Part shown: positions 35,764 through 45,170 of the stretch, piece after piece
Layout: the number at the start of each line of letters is the position of its first letter
How positions within the stretch are numbered: position 1 is the first letter of the stretch
NCBI GenBank assembly: GCA_965242775.1
Contig: CBDETI010000030.1
Location: 62,001 to 126,000 of the forward strand
DNA: 64,000 nucleotides
Reading direction: 5' to 3'
From: JAWPMT01 sp965242775
GTDB taxonomy: Bacteria; Bacteroidota; Bacteroidia; Cytophagales; Cyclobacteriaceae
Program-made: the position numbers and the translations under genes
Notes under the pieces: model-generated
Database searches by the model: none
The model's input: the letters and a program-made list of their open reading frames with translations, nothing else
Told to the model about the DNA's origin: nothing

Positions 35764-37260
35764 TTAGAGAAGGTGGGGTAGAAGCTGATCGGCGATTTTT
35801 CGATCATTAGAAAGTCGTGGAACTTTGTTTTGACCGCCTAATTTACCAATCGATCTCATGTAATCAATAAATGCGTTTTTATTCAAGGGTTTTATCTCCA
35901 ACTCTTTGAGCACTGCTCCCGCTACCAGATCATCATAGTAGCTGTTGAGCTTTCGAAGCTGCAAATCTAATGTTTTTGAAAAAGATGGCAGGTCCTTTGG
36001 TGGAGATGCGAACTCCACATACCACTCGTGCAACGGCAACCCCGCGTCCGGGGCCACATGGGGGGCCACGGTGAATTCCACTATCTCTGTTTCCGGGAAT
36101 TGGTCACAAGTGATCCTCATAGCGTTCTCCACTTCCTCGCCTATTACATGTTCGCCAAAAGCGGATATGAAATGTTTGACTCTGCCGGTCACCAACAGCC
36201 GATAAGGATCCTTGCTCACAAATTTCACCGTATCTCCAATTGAATAGCCCCATAAGCCGGCATTACTATTGATAATGAGGGCATAGTTATGGCCCAGCTC
36301 TACTTCCTCAATGGAAAGTCGGCGGGGTGATTCGTCGAAGTACTCTTCCAAAGGAATAAATTCGAAAAAAATCCCGCTATTGAGCAGCATCAATAACCCC
36401 TCCTCGGTCTGGGTATCCTGATATGCAATAAATCCTTCGGAGGCGGGGTAGGTCTCTATGGAATCCACATAACCGCCAATCGTGTCGTACAATTTTGCGC
36501 GGTAAGGTTCAAAATTGACCCCACCATAAACGAAGAGTGAAAAGTCAGGAAAGATGTCTTTGATCGGCACACCTCTTTTCTCGACTAGCTTATCAAAGTA
36601 CATCTGTACCCACGGTGGGATCCCCGAAATTAAGGACATCCGCTCACTGATCGTTTCTTCCACTATCTGATCCACCTTTTGTTCCCAATCCTCAATGCAA
36701 TTAGTTTCGTAGGAGGGCATTTGGTTGGTTCGCAGATAAGAAGGGACATGATGATTGACAATACCCGATAGTCTACCTGTATTGATACCGGCATTCTGAT
36801 CCAAGGTGGGACTACCAGATAAAAAAATCAACTTACCATCTAGAAATTTCGATTTGCCTGTTTCAGCGATATAAGACAGAAGCGCATTCCTCGCACTATT
36901 GATGTGATTAGGAATTGAATCAGAGGTGATCGGAATGTATTTAGTGCCGCTGGTGGTCCCGGAGGTCTTCGCCAGATAGGCAGGTTTGCCAGGCCACAAA
37001 ACGTCCGCCTGACCTTCGACAACCTCGGAAATGTAGGGTTTTAGTTGTTCATAATCCCGGATGGGCACCTGTGTTTTAAAATCCTCATAGGTGGCAATGT
37101 CCGCAAACCCATGATCGTGTCCAAAGCGGGTCTTACGCGCATTCGCTATAAGGTAATTGAGGGTCTTTTCCTGAACCTGAGCTCCTTTAGCAGACCATTC
37201 CTTCTGTTGCTTAGAGATATAGGAAGCAAATGGTTTACTCAGTAGTGATCGAAACCCCAT
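35764..37260 (-). CDS. GH3 auxin-responsive promoter family protein (adenylating enzyme)
   Basis: 498 residues. Plant GH3 enzymes adenylate carboxylic acids and couple them to amino acids; bacterial homologues are common in Bacteroidota but their substrates are unknown. ATP-binding motif AKTSGTTSGTKYIPIT (~111), VYGGVNFEPYRAKL (~252), ETYPASEGFIAYQD (~278) and the C-terminal VTGRVKHFISAFGEH (~370) fit the ANL-type fold. Catalytic-loop residues appear intact. It sits 6 bp after purD and 2 bp before dxr, a hint that its product may feed lipid or envelope metabolism, but that is inference only. Confidence 0.88.
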   Translation of the reverse strand: MGFRSLLSKPFASYISKQQKEWSAKGAQVQEKTLNYLIANARKTRFGHDHGFADIATYEDFKTQVPIRDYEQLKPYISEVVEGQADVLWPGKPAYLAKTSGTTSGTKYIPITSDSIPNHINSARNALLSYIAETGKSKFLDGKLIFLSGSPTLDQNAGINTGRLSGIVNHHVPSYLRTNQMPSYETNCIEDWEQKVDQIVEETISERMSLISGIPPWVQMYFDKLVEKRGVPIKDIFPDFSLFVYGGVNFEPYRAKLYDTIGGYVDSIETYPASEGFIAYQDTQTEEGLLMLLNSGIFFEFIPLEEYFDESPRRLSIEEVELGHNYALIINSNAGLWGYSIGDTVKFVSKDPYRLLVTGRVKHFISAFGEHVIGEEVENAMRITCDQFPETEIVEFTVAPHVAPDAGLPLHEWYVEFASPPKDLPSFSKTLDLQLRKLNSYYDDLVAGAVLKELEIKPLNKNAFIDYMRSIGKLGGQNKVPRLSNDRKIADQLLPHLL

Positions 37261-37266
37261 GGCAGC

Positions 37267-38550
37267 TTAGGTATAGTTCTGAAGATCTCTACCTATATCT
37301 TTTCGAAGTGTTTTACCCTCCCAATCAATCAATTTGGCTCCATCATAACTTTTTGTGACGGCCTCAAGAAGATTTTTACCAAGGGCAGTCAACGCAATCA
37401 CCCGGCCCCCACTGGTCTGCAATTCTCCATCAACGATCTTGGTGCCGGCATGAAAAGGAATAACACCTTTTAGCCCGGGGTTTATCGTGATTGCTTTTCC
37501 CTTTTCATAATCCCCTGGATATCCTCCGGAAACCATCACCACGGTAACGGCACTGTAGGGCTCTATTTCTATTTTTTGGTCGCTCAATTCACCTTTGGCA
37601 GTCGCAACAAGCAGTTGCAGCAAGTCGCTTTTAATCCTGGGCAGGACAGCCTCCGTTTCGGGATCGCCCATTCTTACATTGTATTCGATGACATAGGGAT
37701 CGTTGGCGACATTGATAAGGCCAAAAAAGATGAACCCGGAATAGTCAATGCCGGATTCTTGCAATCCCGCGATCGTCGGTTTGATTATCCTGCTTTCGAC
37801 CTTCTCCATGAAAGGCGCGTTGGCAAACTTGACTGGAGAAACTGCACCCATGCCACCAGTATTAGGCCCAGTATCGTCTTCACCTATTCTTTTGTAGTCT
37901 TTGGCCTCTGGTAGTATTACATAGTCTTTCCCATCAGTAAGTACAAAAACAGAAAGTTCGATCCCTGCCAGAAATTGCTCAACCAGCACACGCGTACTAG
38001 CCTGCCCAAATTTTTCATTGACCAGCATATCCTCAAGCGTGGCTTTAGCCTCTTCCAGATCCTTGGTGATGATAACCCCTTTGCCGGCGGCCAGGCCATC
38101 AGCTTTCAGTACGTAAGGTCCCTCTGTTGATTCCAGAAATTCGTATCCCGCCGCTAACGTCTCTTTGTCAAAAGCCTTTGCCTTAGCGGTTGGGATACCA
38201 TACTCGTACATGAAATCTTTAGCAAACTTCTTGCTCCCTTCAAGCTGCGACCCTGCTTTTCCGGGTCCTACAATTAGCACATCCTTCAGGTCCGGATCAT
38301 TACGCAATTCATCACTTATTCCGTTGACGAGTGGGTCCTCGGGTCCAAATACGACCAACTCAATTTGATGCTCCTGAATAGCTTCCTTGATTGCCGGCTT
38401 ATCGTTGGGTGAAAACGGAAGATTTTCTCCGATAGCCCCGGTACCACCATTGCCGGGTGCTATGAATATTTTACTGCAGTCAGGGCTCTGTTTGATCTTC
38501 CAGGCTAGCGCATGCTCCCTACCGCCGGAGCCCAAAACGAGTACATTCAT
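37267..38550 (-). CDS. purD: Phosphoribosylamine--glycine ligase
   Basis: 427 residues. Second step of purine synthesis (PRA + Gly + ATP to GAR). N-terminal MNVLVLGSGGREHALAWKI is diagnostic; ATP-grasp segments PYVLKADGLAAGKGVIIT (~145) and NVRMGDPETEAVLPRI (~288) are present. The gene is 42 bp downstream of recQ and 6 bp upstream of the GH3 gene. Confidence 0.96.
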   Translation of the reverse strand: MNVLVLGSGGREHALAWKIKQSPDCSKIFIAPGNGGTGAIGENLPFSPNDKPAIKEAIQEHQIELVVFGPEDPLVNGISDELRNDPDLKDVLIVGPGKAGSQLEGSKKFAKDFMYEYGIPTAKAKAFDKETLAAGYEFLESTEGPYVLKADGLAAGKGVIITKDLEEAKATLEDMLVNEKFGQASTRVLVEQFLAGIELSVFVLTDGKDYVILPEAKDYKRIGEDDTGPNTGGMGAVSPVKFANAPFMEKVESRIIKPTIAGLQESGIDYSGFIFFGLINVANDPYVIEYNVRMGDPETEAVLPRIKSDLLQLLVATAKGELSDQKIEIEPYSAVTVVMVSGGYPGDYEKGKAITINPGLKGVIPFHAGTKIVDGELQTSGGRVIALTALGKNLLEAVTKSYDGAKLIDWEGKTLRKDIGRDLQNYT

Positions 38551-38592
38551 GATCTATGTCAGTTTACAGAATGCAAGTCTAAAGCTAATTCA

Positions 38593-40773
38593 TCAATGCG
38601 CATACTCAGACATGAATTTGATGCGCATCAAACGCACTTCATCTTCGGAATATTCTTCTCCCAATTCCTCCATGGCATGTTGGATGCTATCAGATTCCGC
38701 ATTAAGGAAATAATCGTAGATATCATCTTGTCGATCATCATCCAGCAGTTGGTCGATGTAATAGTCCAGGTTCAGTTTGGTGCCTGCGTTGCTGATGGTC
38801 TCTATTTCGACAATAAGTTCCTCATACTTCAACCCCTTCGACTCGGCAATTTCCTCAAGATCCACTTGCCTGTCCACCTGCATGATGATATCTATCTTGT
38901 TCTTGGACTTAATGCCAGCTGACTTAACCAGTATATCGCCAGGAGTAATGATGTCATTATCCTCTACGTATTGGGCGATTTCGGCAAGAAAGGGTTTGCC
39001 AAACTTCCGCGCCTTGCTTTCGCCAACACCAACTATCTTGATCAATTCCTCATTGGTCGTGGGGTAAAGTGTTGCCATCTCCTCCAGCGATGGATCCTGA
39101 AATATGACATATGGTGGCAAATCTTTCTGTTTGGCTACAATTTTCCGTAGCGACTTGAGGATATCAAACAGGCGAGTATCATAAGACTTGGTATCTATGG
39201 TGGTTTTCTCCGATTCCTCCTCTTCCCCCTCGACCGCATAATCATGATCTCTGGAAATCATAATGCGGTAAGGGTCGTCCATGAACTCCCGTCCCTTTTT
39301 GGTCAGCTTGAATACCCCTGGATTCTCAATATCCTTGATCAGTAATTCATTAAATAGTGCCTGGCGGATCACGGCCTTCCAATAAACTTCATCCTCTTCC
39401 TTGCCATATCCGAACACCTCCAGGGTATCATGCGAGTAACTTTTCACATGTTGCGTGTTTTTACCAATCATCACATGTACGATATGATTGATCTCAAAGC
39501 GCTCGTCGGTATCCAGAACAGCTCTCAAAACATGCAGTAAATCGTTTGATCCGTCGAATTGCTCGCGAGGATGTACACAGTTGTCACACATCCCACAATT
39601 TTCCTTATCGAATTCCTCTCCGAAATAATGCAAGAGCTGACGCCTTCTACACACAGATGATTCTGCGTAGGCAGCCATTTCTTCCAGAAGGAATTTCGCG
39701 TTTTCCCGCTCGGTTACCGCTTTGTCCTTATTGAATTTCTCAAGTTTGATGATGTCATTGTAGCTATAAAACATCAAGCATTTCCCTTCCAATCCATCCC
39801 GACCGGCGCGACCTGTCTCCTGATAGTAGCCTTCTATGGATTTGGGGGCATCGTAATGGACGACAAATCGCACATCGGGCTTATCGATGCCCATTCCAAA
39901 AGCGATGGTAGCAACAATCACATCCACATCTTCATTGAGAAATGCGTCTTGATTGCCCATTCGTTCCTTACTATCCATGCCAGCATGATAAGGTGCCGCC
40001 TTAATACCATTCACTTTTAAGAAACCGGCAATTTCTTCCACTTTCTTTCGACTCAGGCAGTAAACAATTCCGGACTTGCCAATATTTTCTTTTACAAACT
40101 TCAGCAGTTGCTTTTTTGCTTCTTTCTTTGGACGCACCTCATAGTACAGGTTTGTGCGATTAAATGAGGATTTGAAGACCGTAGCTTCCTCCATATTCAG
40201 GTTCTTCTGAATATCCAACTGCACTTTGGGTGTGGCAGTCGCAGTAAGCGCGATCAGAGGAATATCACCTAGTTCGGCGACGATCGCCTTAATTCTTCTA
40301 TACTCAGGCCTGAAGTCGTGCCCCCATTCAGATATACAGTGGGCCTCGTCGATGGCTACGAAAGATACTGTTGCGGCTTTCAGAAATTCAATATTTTCCT
40401 CCTTGGTCAGAGACTCTGGGGCCACATAAAGCAGCTTCACATTCCCGGCAAGCGTATCCTTTTTCACGCGCGTCATTTCTCCCTTGGAAAGTGTGGAGTT
40501 CAAAAACCTGGCATCGATACCCACGGCATTCATTTGATCAACCTGATTTTTCATCAACGCTATAAGCGGAGAGATAACAATAGAAACACCCCCCTGCACA
40601 ATCGCCGGTAGCTGATAGCAAAGTGATTTGCCTGCTCCGGTGGGCATAATAACGAAGGTATTGACTCTTGAGAGGAGGTTATTGATAATATCCTCCTGGT
40701 TACCCCTAAATTGATTGTAACCAAAAACCTCTTTTAAGGTTGACTTTAGCCTATTTTCCGTTTCTAATTCCAT
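38593..40773 (-). CDS. recQ: ATP-dependent DNA helicase RecQ
   Basis: 726 residues. 3'-5' helicase for recombination and fork repair. Helicase core: PTGAGKS (residues 44-50), DEAH box at 142-145 (VAIDEAHCISEWGHDFRP), motif VI (QETGRAGRDG, ~325). RecQ zinc-binding region: CRRRQLLHYFGEEFDKENCG then CDNC (~385-410). Winged helix (~420-520), then an HRDC domain (~550-620). An extra acidic tail of ~90 residues (LDDDRQDDIYDYFLNAESDS) makes it longer than E. coli RecQ (609), as in many Bacteroidota. First gene of the recQ-purD-GH3-dxr-rseP string. Confidence 0.96.
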   Translation of the reverse strand: MELETENRLKSTLKEVFGYNQFRGNQEDIINNLLSRVNTFVIMPTGAGKSLCYQLPAIVQGGVSIVISPLIALMKNQVDQMNAVGIDARFLNSTLSKGEMTRVKKDTLAGNVKLLYVAPESLTKEENIEFLKAATVSFVAIDEAHCISEWGHDFRPEYRRIKAIVAELGDIPLIALTATATPKVQLDIQKNLNMEEATVFKSSFNRTNLYYEVRPKKEAKKQLLKFVKENIGKSGIVYCLSRKKVEEIAGFLKVNGIKAAPYHAGMDSKERMGNQDAFLNEDVDVIVATIAFGMGIDKPDVRFVVHYDAPKSIEGYYQETGRAGRDGLEGKCLMFYSYNDIIKLEKFNKDKAVTERENAKFLLEEMAAYAESSVCRRRQLLHYFGEEFDKENCGMCDNCVHPREQFDGSNDLLHVLRAVLDTDERFEINHIVHVMIGKNTQHVKSYSHDTLEVFGYGKEEDEVYWKAVIRQALFNELLIKDIENPGVFKLTKKGREFMDDPYRIMISRDHDYAVEGEEEESEKTTIDTKSYDTRLFDILKSLRKIVAKQKDLPPYVIFQDPSLEEMATLYPTTNEELIKIVGVGESKARKFGKPFLAEIAQYVEDNDIITPGDILVKSAGIKSKNKIDIIMQVDRQVDLEEIAESKGLKYEELIVEIETISNAGTKLNLDYYIDQLLDDDRQDDIYDYFLNAESDSIQHAMEELGEEYSEDEVRLMRIKFMSEYAH

Positions 40774-40894
40774 TTACCGATATAAAAGCGCCCAGCCAAT
40801 TGTTAGTATAATTTAGCAATTTTTCAGCGAGTTTGAAAGAGGCGGCTCTCTCCGAAAAGGAAGGCGAATTTAAAATATCTTGGCCACATATTCA

Positions 40895-40925
40895 TTAGCT
40901 AGAACTACAGTTTCTGGTATCTTTG
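40895..40925 (+). promoter_or_regulatory. Bacteroidota-type promoter for manC
   Basis: TTAG (40895-40898, three of four bases of TTTG), 19-bp spacer, then TATCTTTG (40918-40925), a full match to TAnnTTTG, 31 bp before the manC ATG. The spacing is the usual one. Confidence 0.5.
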
Positions 40926-40956
40926 GCACCCGTTAATAAAATAAGGGGATATCCTA

Positions 40957-42030
40957 ATGAGCGCAAATATCAAGGTCATCATAATGGCCGGCGGAACGGG
41001 AACAAGATTTTGGCCTTATAGCAGAAATGATAGACCGAAACAGTTCCTGGATGTGATGGGTACTGGAAGGTCCTTACTTCAAATGACTTTCGACAGGTTT
41101 GAAGGCTACGTAGGTGCTGAAAATATCTATATCGTCTCAAACAGCCTTTACAAGGAATTGATTGAGGAACAACTACCGCAACTCTCTTCGGATCAGGTCC
41201 TGCTGGAACCCAGCAAAAGAAATACAGCCCCCTGCATCGCTTACGCTTCTTATAAAATTCATGAGAGAGATCCCAATTCTGTGTTGGTGTTTACGCCAGC
41301 GGATCACGCCATATTTCAGGAAGAGAACTTTCTCAGTGTAATTCAGAAAGCCGTTGAAGGCGCGACTGAAGGGGGAAAGCTCATCACCATAGGTATCAAG
41401 CCACATAGACCCGAAACTGGCTATGGCTACATCCAATTTCACGAAAGTGAAGACGAAATAAAGAAGGTTAAGACCTTTACGGAGAAACCCGAATTGGAAT
41501 TGGCTAAGACGTTTCTACAGAGCGGCGATTTCGTGTGGAACGCAGGCATCTTTGTTTGGCGCAGTGCGGATATCGTCGAAAGTTTTGGAACTATTCAACC
41601 GGAAATCGCAGAAATTTTCGCTAAAGGAAAGGGCAGCTACTCCACGGATGGTGAAGGAGCATTTATAGCCGATGCCTACGCCATTGTCAAAAATATTTCC
41701 ATCGACTATGCCATCATGGAGAAAGCCGAAAATGTCTATGTCGTCATGGGGGATTTCGGATGGTCAGATCTTGGCTCGTGGAATGCACTCCATGAAATCA
41801 GGGACAAAGACGAAAATGGTAACGTAGTAGAGGCGGAAACGATCCTATACGATTGTAAAAACAGCTACATCAAAAGCAAAAAAGGAAAACTTCTGGTACT
41901 GCATGATCTGGATGGATACCTGGTTTCCGACTTTGACGATGTGCTCCTGGTTTGCAAGAAAGACGATGCTGCGAAGTTCAAGGCCTTTGTAACGGACGTA
42001 AAAGCGGAAAAAGGAGAGAAATATATTTGA
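40957..42030 (+). CDS. manC: Mannose-1-phosphate guanylyltransferase
   Basis: 357 residues. Makes GDP-mannose from mannose-1-P and GTP for surface polysaccharide. Nucleotidyltransferase motif MAGGTGTRFWPYSR (~11-24) followed by PKQFLDV, the Mg-binding FTPADHAIF (~110), FTEKPELELAKTFL (~170) and the product loop GDFGWSDLGSW (~264) are present. It has the short form of the enzyme without a C-terminal phosphomannose-isomerase domain. No other polysaccharide gene adjoins it. Confidence 0.93.
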   Translation: MSANIKVIIMAGGTGTRFWPYSRNDRPKQFLDVMGTGRSLLQMTFDRFEGYVGAENIYIVSNSLYKELIEEQLPQLSSDQVLLEPSKRNTAPCIAYASYKIHERDPNSVLVFTPADHAIFQEENFLSVIQKAVEGATEGGKLITIGIKPHRPETGYGYIQFHESEDEIKKVKTFTEKPELELAKTFLQSGDFVWNAGIFVWRSADIVESFGTIQPEIAEIFAKGKGSYSTDGEGAFIADAYAIVKNISIDYAIMEKAENVYVVMGDFGWSDLGSWNALHEIRDKDENGNVVEAETILYDCKNSYIKSKKGKLLVLHDLDGYLVSDFDDVLLVCKKDDAAKFKAFVTDVKAEKGEKYI

Positions 42031-42035
42031 GAGCC

Positions 42036-42056
42036 AGCGCGGTGGCTAAGCGCGCT
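42036..42056. terminator. Hairpin between convergent manC and rlmB
   Basis: AGCGCG (42036-42041) and CGCGCT (42051-42056) form a 6-bp GC stem with a 9-nt loop, starting 6 bp after the manC stop and running into the last codons of rlmB. No T-tract follows, so termination is uncertain. Confidence 0.3.
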
Positions 42057-42828
42057 GCCGATGTACTTCGTACATGAACATTGCCGCAGCTACCGAAACG
42101 TTGAGTGATTCGATCTTACCAACCAGTGGGATTTTTACTTTGTGGTCGCAATGATCTAAGACCTCCTCGCTGATGCCCACGTCCTCCGAACCCAACACTA
42201 CAGCCAATGGTCCCAGATAATCGACTTCCTGCAACGACTTTTCCGTTTTCTCTGTACAGCCCACCACTTCCAGGCCCGACTGCTTCAGGTAGGTAATGGA
42301 ATCCGACAAGCTCTCCACCCTGCAAACCGGTATGTGATGGAGTGCACCTGCTGATGTTTTCAAAGCGTCGGCGTTGATCTGAGCACTATTCCTTGTTGGT
42401 ATCACAATACCATCCACCCCCAGGCATTCGGCAGTGCGGGCTATGGCGCCAAAGTTTCTCACATCCGTCAGGCCATCAAGAATAGCGACAAAAGGTGCCC
42501 TGCCTTCCTCATAAAGGCCTTGCACAAGACGCTCTACAGTGTAATATTTGACTGGAGATATAAAGGCAACTGCCCCCTGATGATTCTTTCTGGTAAATCC
42601 ATCAAGTTTTTGTACAGGTACTTTCGAGATGGGAGTCAATGTACCTTTTAGCGCCGACCATAGCTCCTTTGATAAATCCCCCTTCAGATTTTTTTGAATA
42701 AAGAGTTTCTCTAGGTCTTTGCCCGCTTCCAGTGCCTCGAGAATGGCACGGAGACCAAAAATCATATTCTCCTCGCGATGCCGAGGTTTTACAGGCCTGC
42801 CCTGATACTTTTTATTCTTTGCGTCCAT
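42046..42828 (-). CDS. rlmB: TrmH/SpoU-family rRNA 2'-O-methyltransferase (RlmB type)
   Basis: 260 residues of the SPOUT class, which forms a trefoil knot and methylates ribose in 23S rRNA. The substrate-binding N-terminal domain starts at MIFGLRAILEALEAGKDLEK (~22). Motif 1 LTDVRNFGAIARTAECLGVD (~124), motif 2 VVLGSEDVGIS (~205) and motif 3 KIPLVGKIESLNVSVAAAMF (~230) are all intact. It overlaps the GWxTD gene upstream by 40 bp, an unusually deep overlap that implies translational coupling. Confidence 0.92.
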   Translation of the reverse strand: MDAKNKKYQGRPVKPRHREENMIFGLRAILEALEAGKDLEKLFIQKNLKGDLSKELWSALKGTLTPISKVPVQKLDGFTRKNHQGAVAFISPVKYYTVERLVQGLYEEGRAPFVAILDGLTDVRNFGAIARTAECLGVDGIVIPTRNSAQINADALKTSAGALHHIPVCRVESLSDSITYLKQSGLEVVGCTEKTEKSLQEVDYLGPLAVVLGSEDVGISEEVLDHCDHKVKIPLVGKIESLNVSVAAAMFMYEVHRQRA

Positions 42829-43907
42829 GAATCTCTGTACTCTGTATCCCGAATGAGCGTATACAAACTGGGTGCGAATAACGTTGATATTTTGACAAAC
42901 TCAAATTGTTCCTGCTCGCCATATTTCCAAACCTCCTTGCGGCCATTTCGGAATACCTGATCTGGAGTGCCGTAAATCAAATAGATCATTCCCTGATCAG
43001 TTTGCCATCCGGGTTTGTAGTTTGTAAACAACCTGTTGACCAGGGTAACACCTCGAAAATAATTTCGTATGGCCCGCTTTGCTCCGGATTTACCATTGGC
43101 AACTCGAACCCAAAACGCCTCAAATGCCTCCCGCTGATCTGGTGCTTCTATGAGCTGACCATATTCCCGGCTGGAACAGATATACTCCATGGGAGGCAAC
43201 AACTCTTCAATTTTCCGATATCGAGGAAAATAAGGAGGGCACTTCAGAAACCCCGAACCGACAACAGAAGTAGTATCTTCCTGAAGGAAATAAAATGTAC
43301 CATTTGTCAGTTTTAAGGTATCTGAATACCGCAGGACCGTATCGATCTCAATCACTGGCGAGAGGGCTTGCATACTTCCAAATGGCGGATCCGCTGACCC
43401 GAAATCCTCGGAATAAACATATGTCTGGAGGTTTCTTTCCTGTTTGTATTGAGGTGTTGCCCAAGCAAATTGGGTGACCATAGGCCCATCTAACCAAGGG
43501 TAAAATGTTGGCAATTTATCTTTCCGAATCTCTATTGGGAAATAGTACTCCGATCCTTGTAGTTGAACCACCAGGACCAATAAATCTTGTAACTGATCCA
43601 GGTCAAACTCATATCGCAAGTAGGTAGACACCTCTTCTTTAAGCGTGTCGACCGCCACTGGTGCCACCGGTACCTGGACGGTATCTTCGTAGTTCTCCTG
43701 ACTGTAGAAATTAGTTTGCACCACCCCCTCAATTCGAAGCAAACCGAATAACAGTAGCTCTGAAGACGACTTTTTTGCCATCCGGTATTCAAACCCAACC
43801 GGACTGTCAGGGCTATATAAGTAGTAGAAATCAACCTTCGTTAGGTCGAAACAGCTTCCTGAAAAGAATGCAAAAACGCAGAAAAAAATTATTGTATGCT
43901 TCTTCAT
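42789..43907 (-). CDS. GWxTD-domain lipoprotein
   Basis: 372 residues. The leader MKKHTIIFFCVFAFFSGSC ends in a lipobox Cys. The C-terminal third carries the domain's namesake as GWQTDQGMIYLIYGTPDQVF (~310), followed by EVWKYGEQEQFEFVK, typical of this family, which is found in Bacteroidota and some related phyla and has no defined function. The N-terminal part is strand-rich. Its 3' end overlaps rlmB by 40 bp. Confidence 0.85.
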   Translation of the reverse strand: MKKHTIIFFCVFAFFSGSCFDLTKVDFYYLYSPDSPVGFEYRMAKKSSSELLLFGLLRIEGVVQTNFYSQENYEDTVQVPVAPVAVDTLKEEVSTYLRYEFDLDQLQDLLVLVVQLQGSEYYFPIEIRKDKLPTFYPWLDGPMVTQFAWATPQYKQERNLQTYVYSEDFGSADPPFGSMQALSPVIEIDTVLRYSDTLKLTNGTFYFLQEDTTSVVGSGFLKCPPYFPRYRKIEELLPPMEYICSSREYGQLIEAPDQREAFEAFWVRVANGKSGAKRAIRNYFRGVTLVNRLFTNYKPGWQTDQGMIYLIYGTPDQVFRNGRKEVWKYGEQEQFEFVKISTLFAPSLYTLIRDTEYRDSWTQRIKSIRAGL

Positions 43908-43962
43908 AGCCAGGAAATTAATCTAAGCAAATTTTCGTTTTCTTTGCTCAAAAAGAAAAGGA

Positions 43963-44736
43963 ATGAGCGTTTTCACGACGGAAATCACGTCCGAAGAGAT
44001 TGTTTCTGACAATCCAATCCATCAACGCTTGCTGAAAGCTTATCACGTAGCCAAGCCCTATGTATCAGGGGACCTGCTGGAGCTGGGTTGTGGAGAAGGG
44101 CGCGGAGTTCACGAAATAGCGCCTCTTGCCTCAAGTTTCACCGCCATCGATAAAATAAGTAGTGTTATAGATAACTTGTCGCAAGCACATCCCGAGCATA
44201 CTTTTCAACAAGGTCACTTTCCACCTGCACCATTCAACGATCAATCTTTTGACACCATCGTCTCTTTCCAGGTCATAGAGCACATCAAAAATGATCACCT
44301 GTTCCTTCAGGAAATCCATCGGATGTTGCGACCCGGAGGTACTGCCCTATTGACCACCCCCAATATAAAAATGACACTCACCAGAAATCCCTGGCACATT
44401 CGAGAATATACCGCCAAGGAACTTACAGCTATTGCCAGCAAGTACTTTGACCTGGTAGACATGAAAGGGATAGCAGGGAGTGACAAGGTTATGAAGTACC
44501 ACGATCAAAATAGGGAATCAGTGAAAAAATTCACCCGATTTGATATTCTCGACTTACAACACAAACTACCAGCCGCTTTATTGAAAATCCCATACGACAT
44601 TCTCAACCGGATCAACAGAAATTCCTTGCAAAAAGGAAATAATAGCCTCGTGGAAAGCATTTCTCTTGATGACTACTTCGTCAAAGAGCAAGACGAACAA
44701 AACCTCGACCTTTTTTTAATCTTAAAGAAACCATGA
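43963..44736 (+). CDS. Class I SAM-dependent methyltransferase
   Basis: 257 residues. SAM-binding motif I is LLELGCGEGRGVHEIAP (~38-54), the acidic end of strand 2 is AIDKIS (~60), and the motif IV region is FDTIVSFQVIEHIKND (~90-105), then LRPGGTALLTTPN. This is the Methyltransf_11/25 type. The C-terminal half (KYHDQNRESVKKFTRFDILD) is family specific and gives no substrate clue. The stop overlaps the dps start by 4 bp (ATGA). Confidence 0.87.
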   Translation: MSVFTTEITSEEIVSDNPIHQRLLKAYHVAKPYVSGDLLELGCGEGRGVHEIAPLASSFTAIDKISSVIDNLSQAHPEHTFQQGHFPPAPFNDQSFDTIVSFQVIEHIKNDHLFLQEIHRMLRPGGTALLTTPNIKMTLTRNPWHIREYTAKELTAIASKYFDLVDMKGIAGSDKVMKYHDQNRESVKKFTRFDILDLQHKLPAALLKIPYDILNRINRNSLQKGNNSLVESISLDDYFVKEQDEQNLDLFLILKKP

Positions 44737-45170
44737 ACACGGAACTGATCAAAGAACTCAACCAATTACTCAGTGATTACCACATCTACTACCAAAATAC
44801 CCGTGGGTTTCACTGGAATATTAAAGGAAGAAATTTCTTCGAATTACATGCCAAGTTCGAAGAATTTTATACCGAAGCACTTACGACGATCGACGAACTC
44901 GCCGAGCGTATATTGACGATCGGCGGCAAACCACTTCATACTTTCGCGGACTATCAAAGTACTTCCAAACTCGTAGCCTACAAGGACATATCTACAGACG
45001 TAGACGCTGTGGGCGGCATTGTCACACAATTAGGTCAACTCATCGAACAAGAAAATAAAGTCAAGGAATTGGCCGCAAACTCCGGCGACAATGAAACTGA
45101 GGACATGATGATCGGACTGATCAACGTACAACAAAAAACCACCTGGATGCTAAAATCATGGATGGCCTAA
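44733..45170 (+). CDS. dps: Dps-family ferritin-like DNA protection protein
   Basis: 145 residues, a four-helix Dps protein that forms a dodecamer, stores iron and shields DNA from oxidants. The ferroxidase site shared between subunits is seen in NTRGFHWNIKGRNFFELH (His ligands) and KFEEFYTEALTTIDELAERI (Asp/Glu ligands), with GGKPLHTFADY following as usual. The N-terminus is short and not lysine-rich, so DNA binding may be weak. Its start overlaps the methyltransferase stop, and its stop overlaps convergent asnB by 4 bp. Confidence 0.92.
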   Translation: MNTELIKELNQLLSDYHIYYQNTRGFHWNIKGRNFFELHAKFEEFYTEALTTIDELAERILTIGGKPLHTFADYQSTSKLVAYKDISTDVDAVGGIVTQLGQLIEQENKVKELAANSGDNETEDMMIGLINVQQKTTWMLKSWMA

